From Nemertoderma westbladi (Eukaryota; Xenacoelomorpha; Nemertodermatida; Nemertodermatidae), in assembly GCA_032718475.1 (NCBI GenBank), contig JAUCBJ010001282.1, positions 1-22,522 on the forward strand: a stretch of 22,522 nucleotides of DNA, written 5' to 3'. The notes below the pieces were generated by a model that searched no databases, was not told the DNA's origin, and saw nothing but the letters and a program-made list of their open reading frames with translations. Position numbers and translations under genes: made by a program. This document shows positions 1 to 8,833 of this stretch, piece after piece (positions within the stretch are counted from its first letter, which is position 1; each line of letters opens with the position of its first letter).

Positions 1-755
1 AAAAGGAACACGGACTGACTCATGTAGGGTCTATCAAATAACATTAGATTCACTCCAAACCACTTTAACATAAGTCACAATCGTTATTGGTAACCTTTCT
101 CTCTTACCTTCGGTATATCAAGAATATTGGGTGTTGGGGTTATTTCTCGTTATTCCAATATAATAATTCATCAACAAATATAATGAATAACCGACAACAA
201 ATAGCAGTATGCAGTATTCACAGATCAATCGTGCCAGTTTGTTTTGATATTTACAGAGTTTAAAGCCAGGTTGTTTGATGCGTAATTGCAGCCAGGTCAG
301 TCCGCTAAAGGATATATGTCCTTGTAATTAAACCTACTAGTGTTGAGCTAAAAAGCATAAAACATAAAACACTACAAAGCCGTTCTTTCGTGGCTTTGAA
401 AAACTCGTGACTACTGCTCTATACGAGGATACCAACTCCCTTATTCCACGAAGCTCCCGTTCAACACAGAGAAAGAGCAGTGAGATAGGAAATTTTCAGT
501 TCAGTACTCTGTGATAGGTCAACATCAAGGATAACTCAAATTCTATTGGGAGATACAAAACAAGGCTATGACGCAACCTCCCTAGGCTTGTTGGCCGATT
601 AAACAGAGCCCAGATGCCTGCGTACAGCAAATCAGCCAATAAGCTGGTAACTTGCACTATTTTTAGCTGTAGATCACTTTGAGAGTATTCTTAGCGACTG
701 GGGGGGAACTGGCCAACAAGGCAAACGAATCAGTTATCCCACAAAAGCTTTTACA
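1..755. other. Unassigned non-coding DNA
   Basis: I see no open frame of useful length, repeat or motif here. It is moderately AT-rich. If the LINE pair to its right had inserted into BEL copy 1, the upstream part of that BEL coding region should appear here. I could not find it by eye, so this stretch looks like unrelated flanking DNA. Confidence 0.5.
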
Positions 756-778
756 CCCCCCCCCCCCCCCCCCCCCCC
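756..778. repeat. Homopolymer run of 23 C
   Basis: There are 23 uninterrupted C residues next to the 3' end of the minus-strand LINE, so on the LINE's coding strand it reads as poly-G just beyond a very short 3' UTR. Runs of 23 G at 19864-19886 and 17 G at 21464-21480 show that such tracts are a general property of this genome or its assembly. Confidence 0.95.
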
Positions 779-826
779 TTCCCTTCTTTTATAGCCTGAC
801 TTTTATAATAATGTATAGTTAAGTGA

Positions 827-2295
827 TTATGTTACTGCTTTTCTTTCATATTGTGTTATGTAGTAATTTTCCAATAGTGATAAAAAATTATTATTGAGTG
901 CAAATTTACGAATGTTATTAGGTAAATTGTTCCATGATTTTATGCATGTGACAATAAAAGAGTTGTGACCAAATCTGTTTGTTGTTTTTGGAACTTTTAT
1001 TTTTTTAGTTCGTGGATTTATTTGCCTATTAGATAGTGATATTTGATTGATGAACGGGAGTTTTAATGATTTAAATGCTGGGATAATGTTGAACATGTAT
1101 TTATAGAAATATTGTATTGCGTGGTATTCTTTCAGTGCGTTAAGGTGCGGGATCCTAGCTAATTGTCTTAGTTCTGTTCCTGAAGTTTCTCGTATTTTTT
1201 TGTTATAGATTAGCCTAAGTGCGTAATTTTGAATCTTATCCATTTTGTACAGTAGTTCCTTATATCCGTGAGTATTATTATATGTCGCTGTTAGATACTA
1301 CAGTAGTTATGGTACGGCATGACTAGAGCTTTGTATAACATTAATTTTGTAGAGATTGGCAATTGTCCTTTTATTTGGCGTATTGTGGATGTGGCCGCTG
1401 CCATTTTAGATGTAGTAGTTTTTATTTGGCCCTTCCATGATAATCTGTTATCTATGATGATGCCTAAATATTTAATTGTGGTTGATTGTTTAATTATGTC
1501 ATTATTAAGCACAAGATGTAGATTATTTAATTCGTCTGTTCTCTTTAATGGGGATATAACAAGAAGTTCTGTTTTATTTGAGTTTAATTTCATACCTAGT
1601 GTTGCGAATAGCTGGCTAATATATGTGATTTGATTGTTTAGTTGTTTTACTGCAGTATGTGCATTTGGGTGCGAGCAATATATAAGAGTGTCATCGGCAT
1701 ATTGGATTGTTTCCAAATTTATTTGATTTGCAAAGTCATTGACATATATTAAAAACAATAATGGTCCAAGTTTGGTGCCCTGTGGTATACCCCTATTGCA
1801 AATTTTCCAGTCTGAGAACATTTTGCTTAATTTTACAGCTTGCGGGCGGTCGAGAAGATAACTTTTAATAAGTGCAACAGCATTCGATTGGAATCCAATT
1901 TCTGTTAATTTATCTAGGAGAATGTCGTGCTGGAGGGAGTTGAAAGCTTTAGAGAGATCTAGTACTCCAATAGCAATATATTTTTTTTCGTTAAGTTCGC
2001 GTTTCCAAGACTCGGTTGCAAATAAAACGGCGTCTGCTGTAGAATACCCTTTTCTGAAACCAAATTGCTTACTTTGTAGTATTTTATTGTTGTGTAGATA
2101 TTTTGTAATTTGGTGATATATGACTGAATCAATTATTTTTTCGAATGTTGATGTGACAGAAATAGGTCTATAATTAGATGGTTCATCTCGAGACCCTTTT
2201 TTGAATACAGGAGTAATAAAGGTTGATTTTAGCCGAGAAGGAAAAGTGCTTGACGTTAGGCATAAGTTTGTGATGTAGTTAGCAGTTAGACAGTT
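827..2295 (-). pseudogene. CR1/Jockey-like LINE reverse transcriptase, 5'-truncated and frameshifted
   Basis: This is the C-terminal part of a non-LTR retrotransposon ORF2. The first open segment (2307-1291) carries the RT core. A TPVFKKGS/NYRPISV segment is followed by the fingers motif FGFRKGYSTADA, motif A with Asp in LDLSKAF, motif B GIPQGTKLGPLLF, and the catalytic box YADDTLIY, then a KYLGIIID thumb motif. The frame stops at about 1291 just after a YCS motif and resumes in another frame through 1243-827, with a DKIQNYALRLIYN motif typical of the C-terminus of CR1/L2/Jockey-type LINEs. A single frameshift near 1290 therefore separates two halves of one protein. The ATG at 2307 is accidental: the true N-terminus, including the endonuclease, is missing, and upstream sequence belongs to LINE B. 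The catalytic residues look intact, but the copy cannot be functional. Confidence 0.85.
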
Positions 2296-3925
2296 AGAGC
2301 CCAGCATGGACTCCCGTAGAGGAGTACTGGAACTACTGCTGCTCTAAATAATCGGACCTTAAGTTTCCGATTAATTCTAGGTGACTTCCAAATCCTGGAA
2401 AGCCTATTCAAGGCTGCCCATGCCTTTCCCTTACGTATTCGAAGGTCCTCGCCTGACTTCCGGATCCATGATCCCAGGTAACAGAAGTCGCCCACATGCT
2501 CAAGCATACCATCCTTTGAGCTTATGCTCATCCGATCAGAGACTTGCTGAGGACTTTCAAAGTTAACTGTCAGAATTTTGGTCTTTCTGGTGTTAATAAA
2601 AAGACCAACACTAGAAGCAGCATGTTCTAATGAGCTGAGGAGCCGTTGGGCTCCCTCTAATGATTCTGAGAGTACTCCTAAGTCATCAGCAAAGTCTAGA
2701 TTAGTTAGGTACTTGGCAGGATTTCCTCGACTTCTGGAGCCAGTAGGTGGAGTTATCATCACCCCATCATCATTATGATGATCTAAGGACATGCGTAGAA
2801 CATAGTCAACCACAATAATGAACAAGAATGGTACAAGTGTGTCTCCTTGGAGGACGCCCCATAACACTTCAAATGGTTCTGTGTCACCGTCAACAGTAGA
2901 CACAACTGTTGTCGAACCATCGTATACTGATCTGATTGCTGCAATAATTTCATCAGGAATCCCATATAATGAAAGTATGCTGAACATACGTGAGCGAGAG
3001 ACTGAATCAAAGGCCTTGAAGAAGTCAACAAAGATAACAGCCAGATGCCTGTCTTTCTTTTTTGATAACTCTTCAATTATCCTTCTAAGTGCCAAAATGG
3101 GCTCCATGGTCCCACGACCTTTACGGAACCCATTCTGATTTCCACGTAGCAGTCTCTCAATGGGATCCCTGATGCGATTTAATAGAATTCTATTGTATAG
3201 TTTTGCAGCAATCGAGATCAATGAGATTCCCCGAAAAGAACCATAGAGTGTTAGGTTGCCCTTCTTGGGAACTGGCACCAACTTATTTGTTTTCATTTCT
3301 TGTGGGACTCTTGTTGTACGGTACATGTCTACTATGATGGGATAGATGAGCTTTAAACACTCAGGTATTTTAAAGACCTCAGGGGGAACACCATCTACTC
3401 CACTGGCACGATTGGTCTTAATGCTCTTTGCAGCAGCCTTCACTTCTGCAAAGGAGATATTGCCAATGGGAATATCTGGGAGTACAGACTCAGACACCTT
3501 TACTTCTATAAAGTTATCAGGCAATACCCTGTCATTATTGAGGAGCTTTTCAAAGTGGGCTTTCCAACCATTGAGGCGATCGGCTGGTGATTCAGCCTTA
3601 ACCTTGGTGGTTGGTTGGCTTTTTCGCCCAGTAAGCAGATTGATCGATTTCCATGCCTGGGATGATTGCCTGCTGTCGTCAGCATCATTTATGGCATCAA
3701 CCTGTTGGTTTATTAGCTCCTGTAGATTAACAGAGTACTGCCTGTTCAGGGACCTAGATGCAGCCTTAACTGCATTCTTGGCCGCTGTAGTCTGTTGGAG
3801 TCGGGACTCTTTCTGCGCCTTATGAAGGTCATTTCGGCACTTCTGAATTTTGTTGTCAGTCCAGGGGGCCCTTTTCCTGTTTCGAAGGTATACAGGAACT
3901 GTTTCTGCAGCTGCTAAATTAACTG
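2286..3925 (-). pseudogene. LINE B reverse transcriptase, truncated at both ends
   Basis: This open frame of about 546 codons encodes the linker and RT of a second, unrelated LINE. The linker is rich in basic and polar residues (RKRAPWTDNKIQKCRNDLHKA). The RT motifs in order are: PVPKKGNL with a GISLISIAAKLYNRIL fingers segment, NGFRKGRGT, motif A with Asp in IFVDFFKAFDSV, motif B LQGDTLVPFLFI, catalytic box FADDLGVL, and thumb FCYLGSWIRKSGEDL. It stops at 2286-2288 just after YGSPCWALT, where LINE A begins. The open frame continues upstream to 4112, but codons beyond 3925 are antisense to the BEL repeat tract, so the Pro-rich start is an artefact. The upstream endonuclease is lost. The QGDT/LFI variant suggests an RTE- or I-like lineage, but I cannot assign the clade. 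A decayed copy lies at about 17905-18195. Confidence 0.85.
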
Positions 3926-4449
3926 CGGTATGGAGATGGAGAGGAGCGGACGGTGAGATGTCCGGAGGACAAACCGGAGGAGTGTCCAGTGGAGTGTCAG
4001 GAGGACAATAGTCCGGAGGAGTGTCCGGAGGAGTGTTCAGAGGAGTGTCCGGAAGAGATGCCGGTCCGGTTGAGAGGCATACCGACAAAGGGGAGGTCGA
4101 GTAAGAAGACAAGATGGAAAGGGAGAGGATGTGAGAGGATTAGACCAGGGGCAGAGAAGCCCATGAGTAAACATAATAAAGCAGTCAGGAAAGTAGGAGG
4201 CGTGTTGCATACGCACGTGGGACTGACAGAGTGCGAGGGGGCATTATACCGCCAAACGACAAGTTGAAGGGTGGCACTTTGCCGCCAAGGGACGACCACG
4301 AGGAGATCAGAGACATAGGGAGTAGGCAGCACTTTCCAAATTTAAGGACAGGAGAAAAGGGAAGGTCAATTCCAAGAGAGTTGGAATTGACAAGGAGAGT
4401 GGAGCGGAGAATCAGAGGTCCTATTAGAGGGAGCACCATAGACGAGTAG
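3926..4449 (+). pseudogene. C-terminal tail of BEL-like gag-protease polyprotein, frameshifted
   Basis: This stretch matches residues about 268-430 of the copy 2 protease ORF. A first segment up to 4267 has CPED and PEEC repeats and the conserved block RLRGIPTKGRSSKKTRWKG. A second, in another frame (4231-4449), has IIPPNDKLKGGTLPP and PRELELTRRVERR, matching ILPPGDQMKGGILLP and PGELELARRVWR in copy 2. Copy 1 differs between these blocks, and the hydrophobic membrane-like stretch of copy 2 (IGLLLFVLFC and following) is not present, so a frameshift plus sequence replacement separates the halves. There are only about four PEEC-like units here against about nine in copy 2. The function of this tail is unknown; it is not a standard BEL domain. 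Confidence 0.65.
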
Positions 4450-4475
4450 AGTTTAGTCATCCAAGTTTTGACTGA

Positions 4476-4510
4476 GGGGGGTGGGATTGAGGGCGAGACG
4501 CCCTTCTCAC
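4476..4510 (+). promoter_or_regulatory. Conserved purine run and GGGCG-AGA-CGCCC hairpin, copy 1
   Basis: Just after the coding tail there is a G-rich purine stretch (GAGGGGGGTGGGA) followed by the perfect hairpin GGGCGAGACGCCC at 4491-4503. The same block occurs at the same point of copy 2 (13720-13732 on the plus strand), although the AT-rich sequence that follows has diverged. It could be a second polypurine tract or a structured RNA signal. The role is inferred only from conservation. Confidence 0.5.
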
Positions 4511-4565
4511 ACATAAAATAAAATATAAAAAAAATAATAAATAAAGAAAGAGTAAGTAGGCAGAT

Positions 4566-5180
4566 GGAAGTTAGTAAGTGTTAGGCAGATAGTAGGAGTT
4601 AGTAGTTAGAAGGTACGTAGTACCGCTAGTTAGTTAGTAAGAGTTAGTAGTTAGAAGTTATGTAGTACCGCTAGTTAGTTAGTAAGAGTTAGTAGTTAGA
4701 AGGTACTTAGTACCGCTAGTTAGTTAGTAAGAGTTAGTAGTTAGAAGGTACGTAGTACCGCTAGTTAGTTAGTAAGAGTTAGTAGTTAGAAGGTACGTAG
4801 TACTGCTAGTTAGTTAGTAAGAGTTAGTAGTTAGAAGGTACATAGTACCGCTAGTTAGTTAGTTGGAGAGAGTTAGAGTTAGTACGAGGGTACGTAGTAC
4901 CGGTTAGTTAGCTGGAGAGAGTTAGAGTTAGTAAGAGGGTACGTAGTACAGGTTAGTTAGTTAGAGAAAGTTAGAGTTAGTAAGAGGGTACGTAGTACCG
5001 GTTAGTTAGTTGGAGAGAGTTAGAGTTAGTAAGAGGGTACGTAAGTACCGGTTAGTTAGTTAGTGGAGTTAGAGTTAGTAAGAGGGTACGTAGTACCGGT
5101 TGGTAGAAGTTAGTTAGAAGTTAGTAAGAGGGTACGTAGTACCGGATAGTAAGAGTTAGTGGTAGAAGGGTATGTATAAT
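4566..5180 (+). repeat. Tandem array of 45-49 bp units with a palindromic core
   Basis: The 45-bp unit repeats with starts at about 4612, 4657, 4702, 4747, 4792 and 4837, then a longer 47-49 bp variant continues to about 5160. Each unit contains GGTACGTAGTACC or a close variant (perfect 5-bp arms around GTA) separated by GTTAG-rich sequence. Copy 2 has TAG/CTA-rich sequence and a different repeat at the same place (13200-13680), so the position rather than the exact unit is shared. Confidence 0.9.
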
Positions 5181-5638
5181 ATAAATATTAGTTAGTAGTG
5201 AGTAGCGAGAGGGGGGCATATGAGTACAGCTGGATAAATCGTGTAGGCCACGCGACGCATACTGCTGTACTGCACAAGCCCACAGAGTAGGCCAGAATGT
5301 GGATTATGAAGTAGAGTAATCCATTGGCAATAGTAAGTAATAGCACAGTAGTAGGATTGAATTAAATTAAAATAAATGAGAAATTAGAAAATCAACAAAT
5401 TATGGTAACAGTAGAAAGTAAATTCTGGAACATAATTAAAGTAACGGACAGAATTGTAATTTAGGGCACAATTTGACAGTTTCAGAAACAAAGTAGTAAA
5501 ATTTAGGCTATAACTCAAGAGTAAGTAGGAAATAGGCCATTGTCGAACTGTACAGACCATCTTAACCTTATCACTCATCTGTACTGCTGCGCCTTGGCAA
5601 GGCACCACCTTACAGGTGAGCGAGTGAGAGAGTTCAGA
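5181..5638 (+). other. Non-coding leader before the exonuclease-like frame
   Basis: I see no gene here. The frame of the following ORF is open back to 5540 but has no ATG before 5639. A splice-donor-like CAG/GTGAG lies at 5613-5620, 20 bases before that ATG. Whether it is used cannot be judged from sequence. Confidence 0.4.
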
Positions 5639-6517
5639 ATGGCGGGGAAACTGATCAGGAAGAGAAAGGCGGAGTCAGGAGGAAAGGAGATACTACTCAT
5701 CAAGAGGCATCCGGAAGAGAAGACGAGGGGATACTATGAGCGGTTAGAGAGAGGTCACGCAGCGCAAGCGCTACAGGACCATTTCAGGGAGGTGCACGAA
5801 CAGCGGCTGGTTGGGACCTACGGGACGCCGTCGCTGGACAACGCGATCTTCGAGCATTTCCACTACGTCGTGAAAGGAGATGAGGCGAAGTTCGGGATTC
5901 CGAAGTACGCGAGAGAGCCACCGAGGAAAGATTGGAAGAGGTTCGTAGAGTCCGTCAGCAGAGAAGGGTACATGGTCCTAGACGATGAGGCGACCGTGGA
6001 AGACGATGAGGGTTCGAGGAGAGGATCGGCGGGGTCGGCCAGAACCATACTCCTACATTTGGCCGTGCCAAATGGAGATATATTCCTATTCGATCTAGGA
6101 ACGTATGGAAAGAAGGACGGGCCGAAGTTGAACCGGTTGCCGAAGGCGGTGCAAACCTTAGTGAGAGAGAAGTCAACGACGAAAGTGGGATTGGCGATTA
6201 GCGACGACGCGGAGAGAATCATCGGTCCGGACACCCCCAACCTTCTGGATATGCAGACGGTCTATATGGCTATGACAGCACCAGACAGGTTGAGACTAGT
6301 GGAGAACACAGGACATTGCGGGGCGGTGGCAATGGGCCAGCTAATGGGGCTCGTGTGTCTCAAACCGATGGACTGGAGTAAGTTCAGAGGGGAGTACGGA
6401 GCGGACTTGGCGAACTCGCTGAAGTGGGGAGCGAGGCCAGGGAGACAAGAGGTGTATCAATTCCGGAGAGGAGCGATAAATGTATATCAGAAGCGATATA
6501 TCCTACAGGAGGACTGA
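5639..6517 (+). CDS. DEDD 3'-5' exonuclease-like protein (N-terminal segment of an interrupted frame)
   Basis: I chose the ATG at 5639: it is the first in frame and has A at -3 and G at +4. The 292-residue segment starts with a basic stretch (LIRKRK). From about residue 100 it resembles the RNase D/WRN/Egalitarian family of DEDD exonucleases. There is a VLDDEAT motif matching Exo I (D-x-E, residues 115-117), then TILLHLAVPNGDIFLFDL matching the second core strand. KVGLAISDDAERI matches Exo II (Asp 189/190), followed by LLDMQTVY. Near the end, VYQFRRGAINVYQK aligns with the family's YAxxDAxxxxxVY, but the Exo III Asp position is Arg (about 277). By family knowledge this would impair two-metal catalysis, so it may bind nucleic acid without cutting. 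The segment ends at TGA 6515-6517 and the same frame continues. The domain call rests on motif spacing, not a search. Confidence 0.6.
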   Translation: MAGKLIRKRKAESGGKEILLIKRHPEEKTRGYYERLERGHAAQALQDHFREVHEQRLVGTYGTPSLDNAIFEHFHYVVKGDEAKFGIPKYAREPPRKDWKRFVESVSREGYMVLDDEATVEDDEGSRRGSAGSARTILLHLAVPNGDIFLFDLGTYGKKDGPKLNRLPKAVQTLVREKSTTKVGLAISDDAERIIGPDTPNLLDMQTVYMAMTAPDRLRLVENTGHCGAVAMGQLMGLVCLKPMDWSKFRGEYGADLANSLKWGARPGRQEVYQFRRGAINVYQKRYILQED

Positions 6518-6913
6518 ATAATGATGGGTTTGCTTAACCTATTCATGACCGTGGTTATCGAGAGGGAACCAACGGCATTCCTATTATCGGGATCACCCCT
6601 AAGCTACAGAAGAGCCTTTAAGACGGCTTTCGAGGGTCTGGTAGACCACCCGGGGCTGAAGGGCGAGTCGGTATACTATAACATCCGACATCTGGTAGAC
6701 AGGGAGGTGGATACGCCGTATCAGAGGTGGGAGCAGTTAGAGACGGATAGACGAGAGAAGAAGCGATTGGAAGAAATCGCTAGACAGGAGAGGAGAGAAG
6801 CAGAGGAAAGGGAGGAGGAAGCTAGGGCACAGAGCTACGGCTTCAAGGAACAGGCGGCCTTAGACGAACTTCGTTGGACCTCATCAGGGAGTTCGGGGGA
6901 GTCTCTAGGATGA
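6518..6913 (+). CDS. Coiled-coil middle segment of the interrupted frame
   Basis: This 131-codon segment lies in the same frame as the exonuclease-like part, separated only by TGA 6515-6517, with an ATG at 6521 or 6524. It starts with a hydrophobic stretch (GLLNLFMTVVI). After a mixed region comes a highly charged helix from about residue 70, rich in Glu, Arg and Lys (WEQLETDRREKKRLEEIARQ), which is very likely a coiled coil or single alpha-helix linking the exonuclease-like and zinc-knuckle parts. It ends at TGA 6911-6913, after which the same frame again continues. I recognise no family. It is best read as the middle of one protein broken by two nonsense changes, or one using stop readthrough. 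Confidence 0.55.
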   Translation: MMMGLLNLFMTVVIEREPTAFLLSGSPLSYRRAFKTAFEGLVDHPGLKGESVYYNIRHLVDREVDTPYQRWEQLETDRREKKRLEEIARQERREAEEREEEARAQSYGFKEQAALDELRWTSSGSSGESLG

Positions 6914-8200
6914 GAATTAGGATGGACGGTGGGATCACCGAAACAGTCGACGTCGGGATTGCAGACGACGCCCATACCAGCAGGCGCCGAGGGCGATCGG
7001 CCGCTAAGGAGGCTAGGGGAGCTAGAAGGATGGAAAGTTATGGGCGAGAGCCAAGGCGGGAAGGGACACAGTGGGTCCACCGGGATACCGGGGTTGGAGC
7101 CGCTGCCAGAGGAGGACGAGGATGACGGCGAGTTCGGAGAGATGCCGCCCATCGGGAGGATCGGCCACTCGGACACGGACTGGGTTGGCGGGAGAGTGGT
7201 GACGGCCAGCGGGGTGAGGGCCTTCTGGGATAGACCCGGCAAGCGGGCCTGGGTGCATGAGGAGCCGGTGATGGATTTCGCGGGGAGCACTATCAGGTTG
7301 GGCGAGCAACCGGGGACGGCACCACGGATAGTATTCGGGGAGACGATGCCTGGGAGGGGCGAGGAGATCGACGTAGACAGGGACGCTAACGTCCGGAAGT
7401 TCGCTTACCAGCGACTCCACAGACCGCAGAGATCGCTTGGGATGAAAGACGACGTGGGGCGGGAGACATTGGTGCTCGGCTGTGACTACTGTGGGAGACA
7501 GACCCACCAGGAAAGGAGCTGTTTGTACCGGTTCCAGAATGGGACTAGTTGTCTCTACTGCCGCAAGTCGAGCCACAGGATGGGGGCGTGTCCACGGTTG
7601 CACAACCAATGTTCGAAGTGTAACTTTCGGGGACAATACGGACGCCAGTGCGACTGGAGGGACGACGAAGAGAAGTTTAGGGTCTTCGAGGAGTGGGCTG
7701 ACGTCGGAGCCATGACTCGGCAACGCATGAAGGCCCAGGAGTTCCGGTGGGGCTTCTTTAACATCAATCAGGAGGCCCACATGGAGATTATCAAACGGAG
7801 GCTTCCGTTTACCTACCAGGAAGTGGCGACGGCGGCGTCGTATGCCGGAGTGATAAATACGCAGAGGTATTTGGACAGGTGGATGCCACAGAACAGAGGA
7901 GAGTTCAGGGATTTCTTGGCGGAGCATGTGCCGCGGGCGATGAAAATGATCCTATGGGACGCCACCAGGGGGAGACATCAGGGCCATTCGGAGGGGCCAC
8001 CCGCGAAGCGATACCGGGAGCTAATAACACCAGCACCCAAGGAGACGACGACTGGGATTAGTAAAGAGGTGACGGCGAGGGTCAGGAGCCTGAAAGCAGA
8101 CAAGACCAAAGGAGCGGCAGTGACCAGGAAACGACCAAGGGAGGAGGATGATAGAGGGAAAGAGTTGAGGTGGTTCCCAAAGGCAGGTGGAACGGACTAA
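6914..8200 (+). CDS. Triple CCHC zinc-knuckle protein (C-terminal segment of the interrupted frame)
   Basis: This is 428 open codons in the same frame as the two preceding segments. There is no ATG until 7040, so the natural start is probably upstream in the longer protein. The first 180 residues are acidic, Gly/Pro-rich and low in complexity. Three zinc knuckles then follow at 7481-7522 (CDYCGRQTHQERSC), 7550-7591 (CLYCRKSSHRMGAC) and 7610-7651 (CSKCNFRGQYGRQC). The first two fit C-x2-C-x4-H-x4-C exactly; the third has Gln where His is expected. The C-terminus is basic (KRPREE and nearby Lys/Arg). Such knuckles bind single-stranded nucleic acid in retroelement gag proteins. This resembles a nucleocapsid-like module, but it differs from the single knuckle of the BEL gag in copy 2. 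Confidence 0.7.
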   Translation, partial: ELGWTVGSPKQSTSGLQTTPIPAGAEGDRPLRRLGELEGWKVMGESQGGKGHSGSTGIPGLEPLPEEDEDDGEFGEMPPIGRIGHSDTDWVGGRVVTASGVRAFWDRPGKRAWVHEEPVMDFAGSTIRLGEQPGTAPRIVFGETMPGRGEEIDVDRDANVRKFAYQRLHRPQRSLGMKDDVGRETLVLGCDYCGRQTHQERSCLYRFQNGTSCLYCRKSSHRMGACPRLHNQCSKCNFRGQYGRQCDWRDDEEKFRVFEEWADVGAMTRQRMKAQEFRWGFFNINQEAHMEIIKRRLPFTYQEVATAASYAGVINTQRYLDRWMPQNRGEFRDFLAEHVPRAMKMILWDATRGRHQGHSEGPPAKRYRELITPAPKETTTGISKEVTARVRSLKADKTKGAAVTRKRPREEDDRGKELRWFPKAGGTD

Positions 8201-8833
8201 GACACCCATGTGATATGCCTGGAAGGCACCACGCGAGACGTGCGAACTCCTAAGTACGAATTCAAGTTATTTAAATAATTGAAAAGTGCAATTAGTATGT
8301 ACGTGCGTAGTAATCATTATTAGTTTAGCAAGTAAATACAATCAAAGTAAGTACTATAGTCGTATAACCTTTTCTCAATTAGCTACTGGGACTGGGGACC
8401 AATAGACTATAATACTACCACGGACGAGACACTCGACGACATCACACTTCTTGAGTGCGACGGTACGGGAGGGGGTGAAACTCGTCGGGAGTGAGTGGGA
8501 GAGATAGGGGTTGAGTTGTAGTGTGGATAGACTGCGGGTGCAATTCAAGTGTGGGGGGGGGGGGGGAGGAATAAGAGGCTGAGTGAGGGACAGGGAAGTC
8601 CGGGAGTTAGAGCGGGAGTGAGGAGAAGTAGAGGAGAGTCAGGGTGAGAACAGAGTGGAGTTGGAGTGGCGAAAGTGCTGGGGAAACAAAAGTCGTGTGA
8701 GAGGAGCGCACGATCGGCCCGACACGGGACGCCAGGTAAACAGGGTAGCGATATCATACCCATAGGGGGCGGTCTGGAAAGCCGGCTCCGAGGAAAATAG
8801 TTCCACCCCACACTCGATACTAGGTCGAGATCC
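8201..8833 (+). other. 3' untranslated region of BEL-like copy 1
   Basis: No gene is visible. From about 8540 the sequence matches copy 2 (13175 down to 12890 on the minus strand). A conserved block at about 8755-8795 holds TCATACCCATAGGG and GGAAAGCCG. A run of 14 G lies at 8553-8566. From 8200 to about 8540 I see no counterpart in copy 2. Confidence 0.55.

Larger units (their letters stand above)
779..3925 (-). mobile_element. Chimeric LINE insertion: LINE A 3' part joined to LINE B RT
   Basis: Read on the minus strand, this block begins at 3925 inside LINE B (linker plus reverse transcriptase), switches near 2295 to the RT and C-terminus of an unrelated LINE A, and ends close to the C run at 778. 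Neither element has its 5' endonuclease region. B lacks everything after its RT thumb. The order B-RT then A-3' end is what target-primed reverse transcription would give if it began on A RNA and switched template to B RNA. Insertion of A into B with later loss of B's 3' part is the alternative. The 3925/3926 boundary is set by BEL copy 1, whose similarity to copy 2 starts at 3926. Confidence 0.7.

Noticed and set aside
3926-4112. Proline-rich N-terminus (DTPPDTPP-like) of a 608-codon minus-strand ORF as part of LINE B
   Set aside because: This segment is antisense to the PEEC repeat of BEL copy 1. The LINE begins at 3925; the ORF extends only because the 12-bp repeat is open on both strands.
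4476-4530. Start of a separate LTR at the internal purine tract
   Set aside because: TGGGATTGAGGG after a purine tract looks like an LTR start, but no second copy of the following sequence or matching CA end was found in the window.
4566-5180. CRISPR-like array
   Set aside because: Repeat units are directly contiguous, without unique spacers, and lie inside an animal retroelement.
7022-7927. 301-codon minus-strand ORF opposite the zinc-knuckle gene
   Set aside because: There are no motifs; the composition is that of a shadow of a GC-rich coding strand. The plus-strand frame has the CCHC knuckles.
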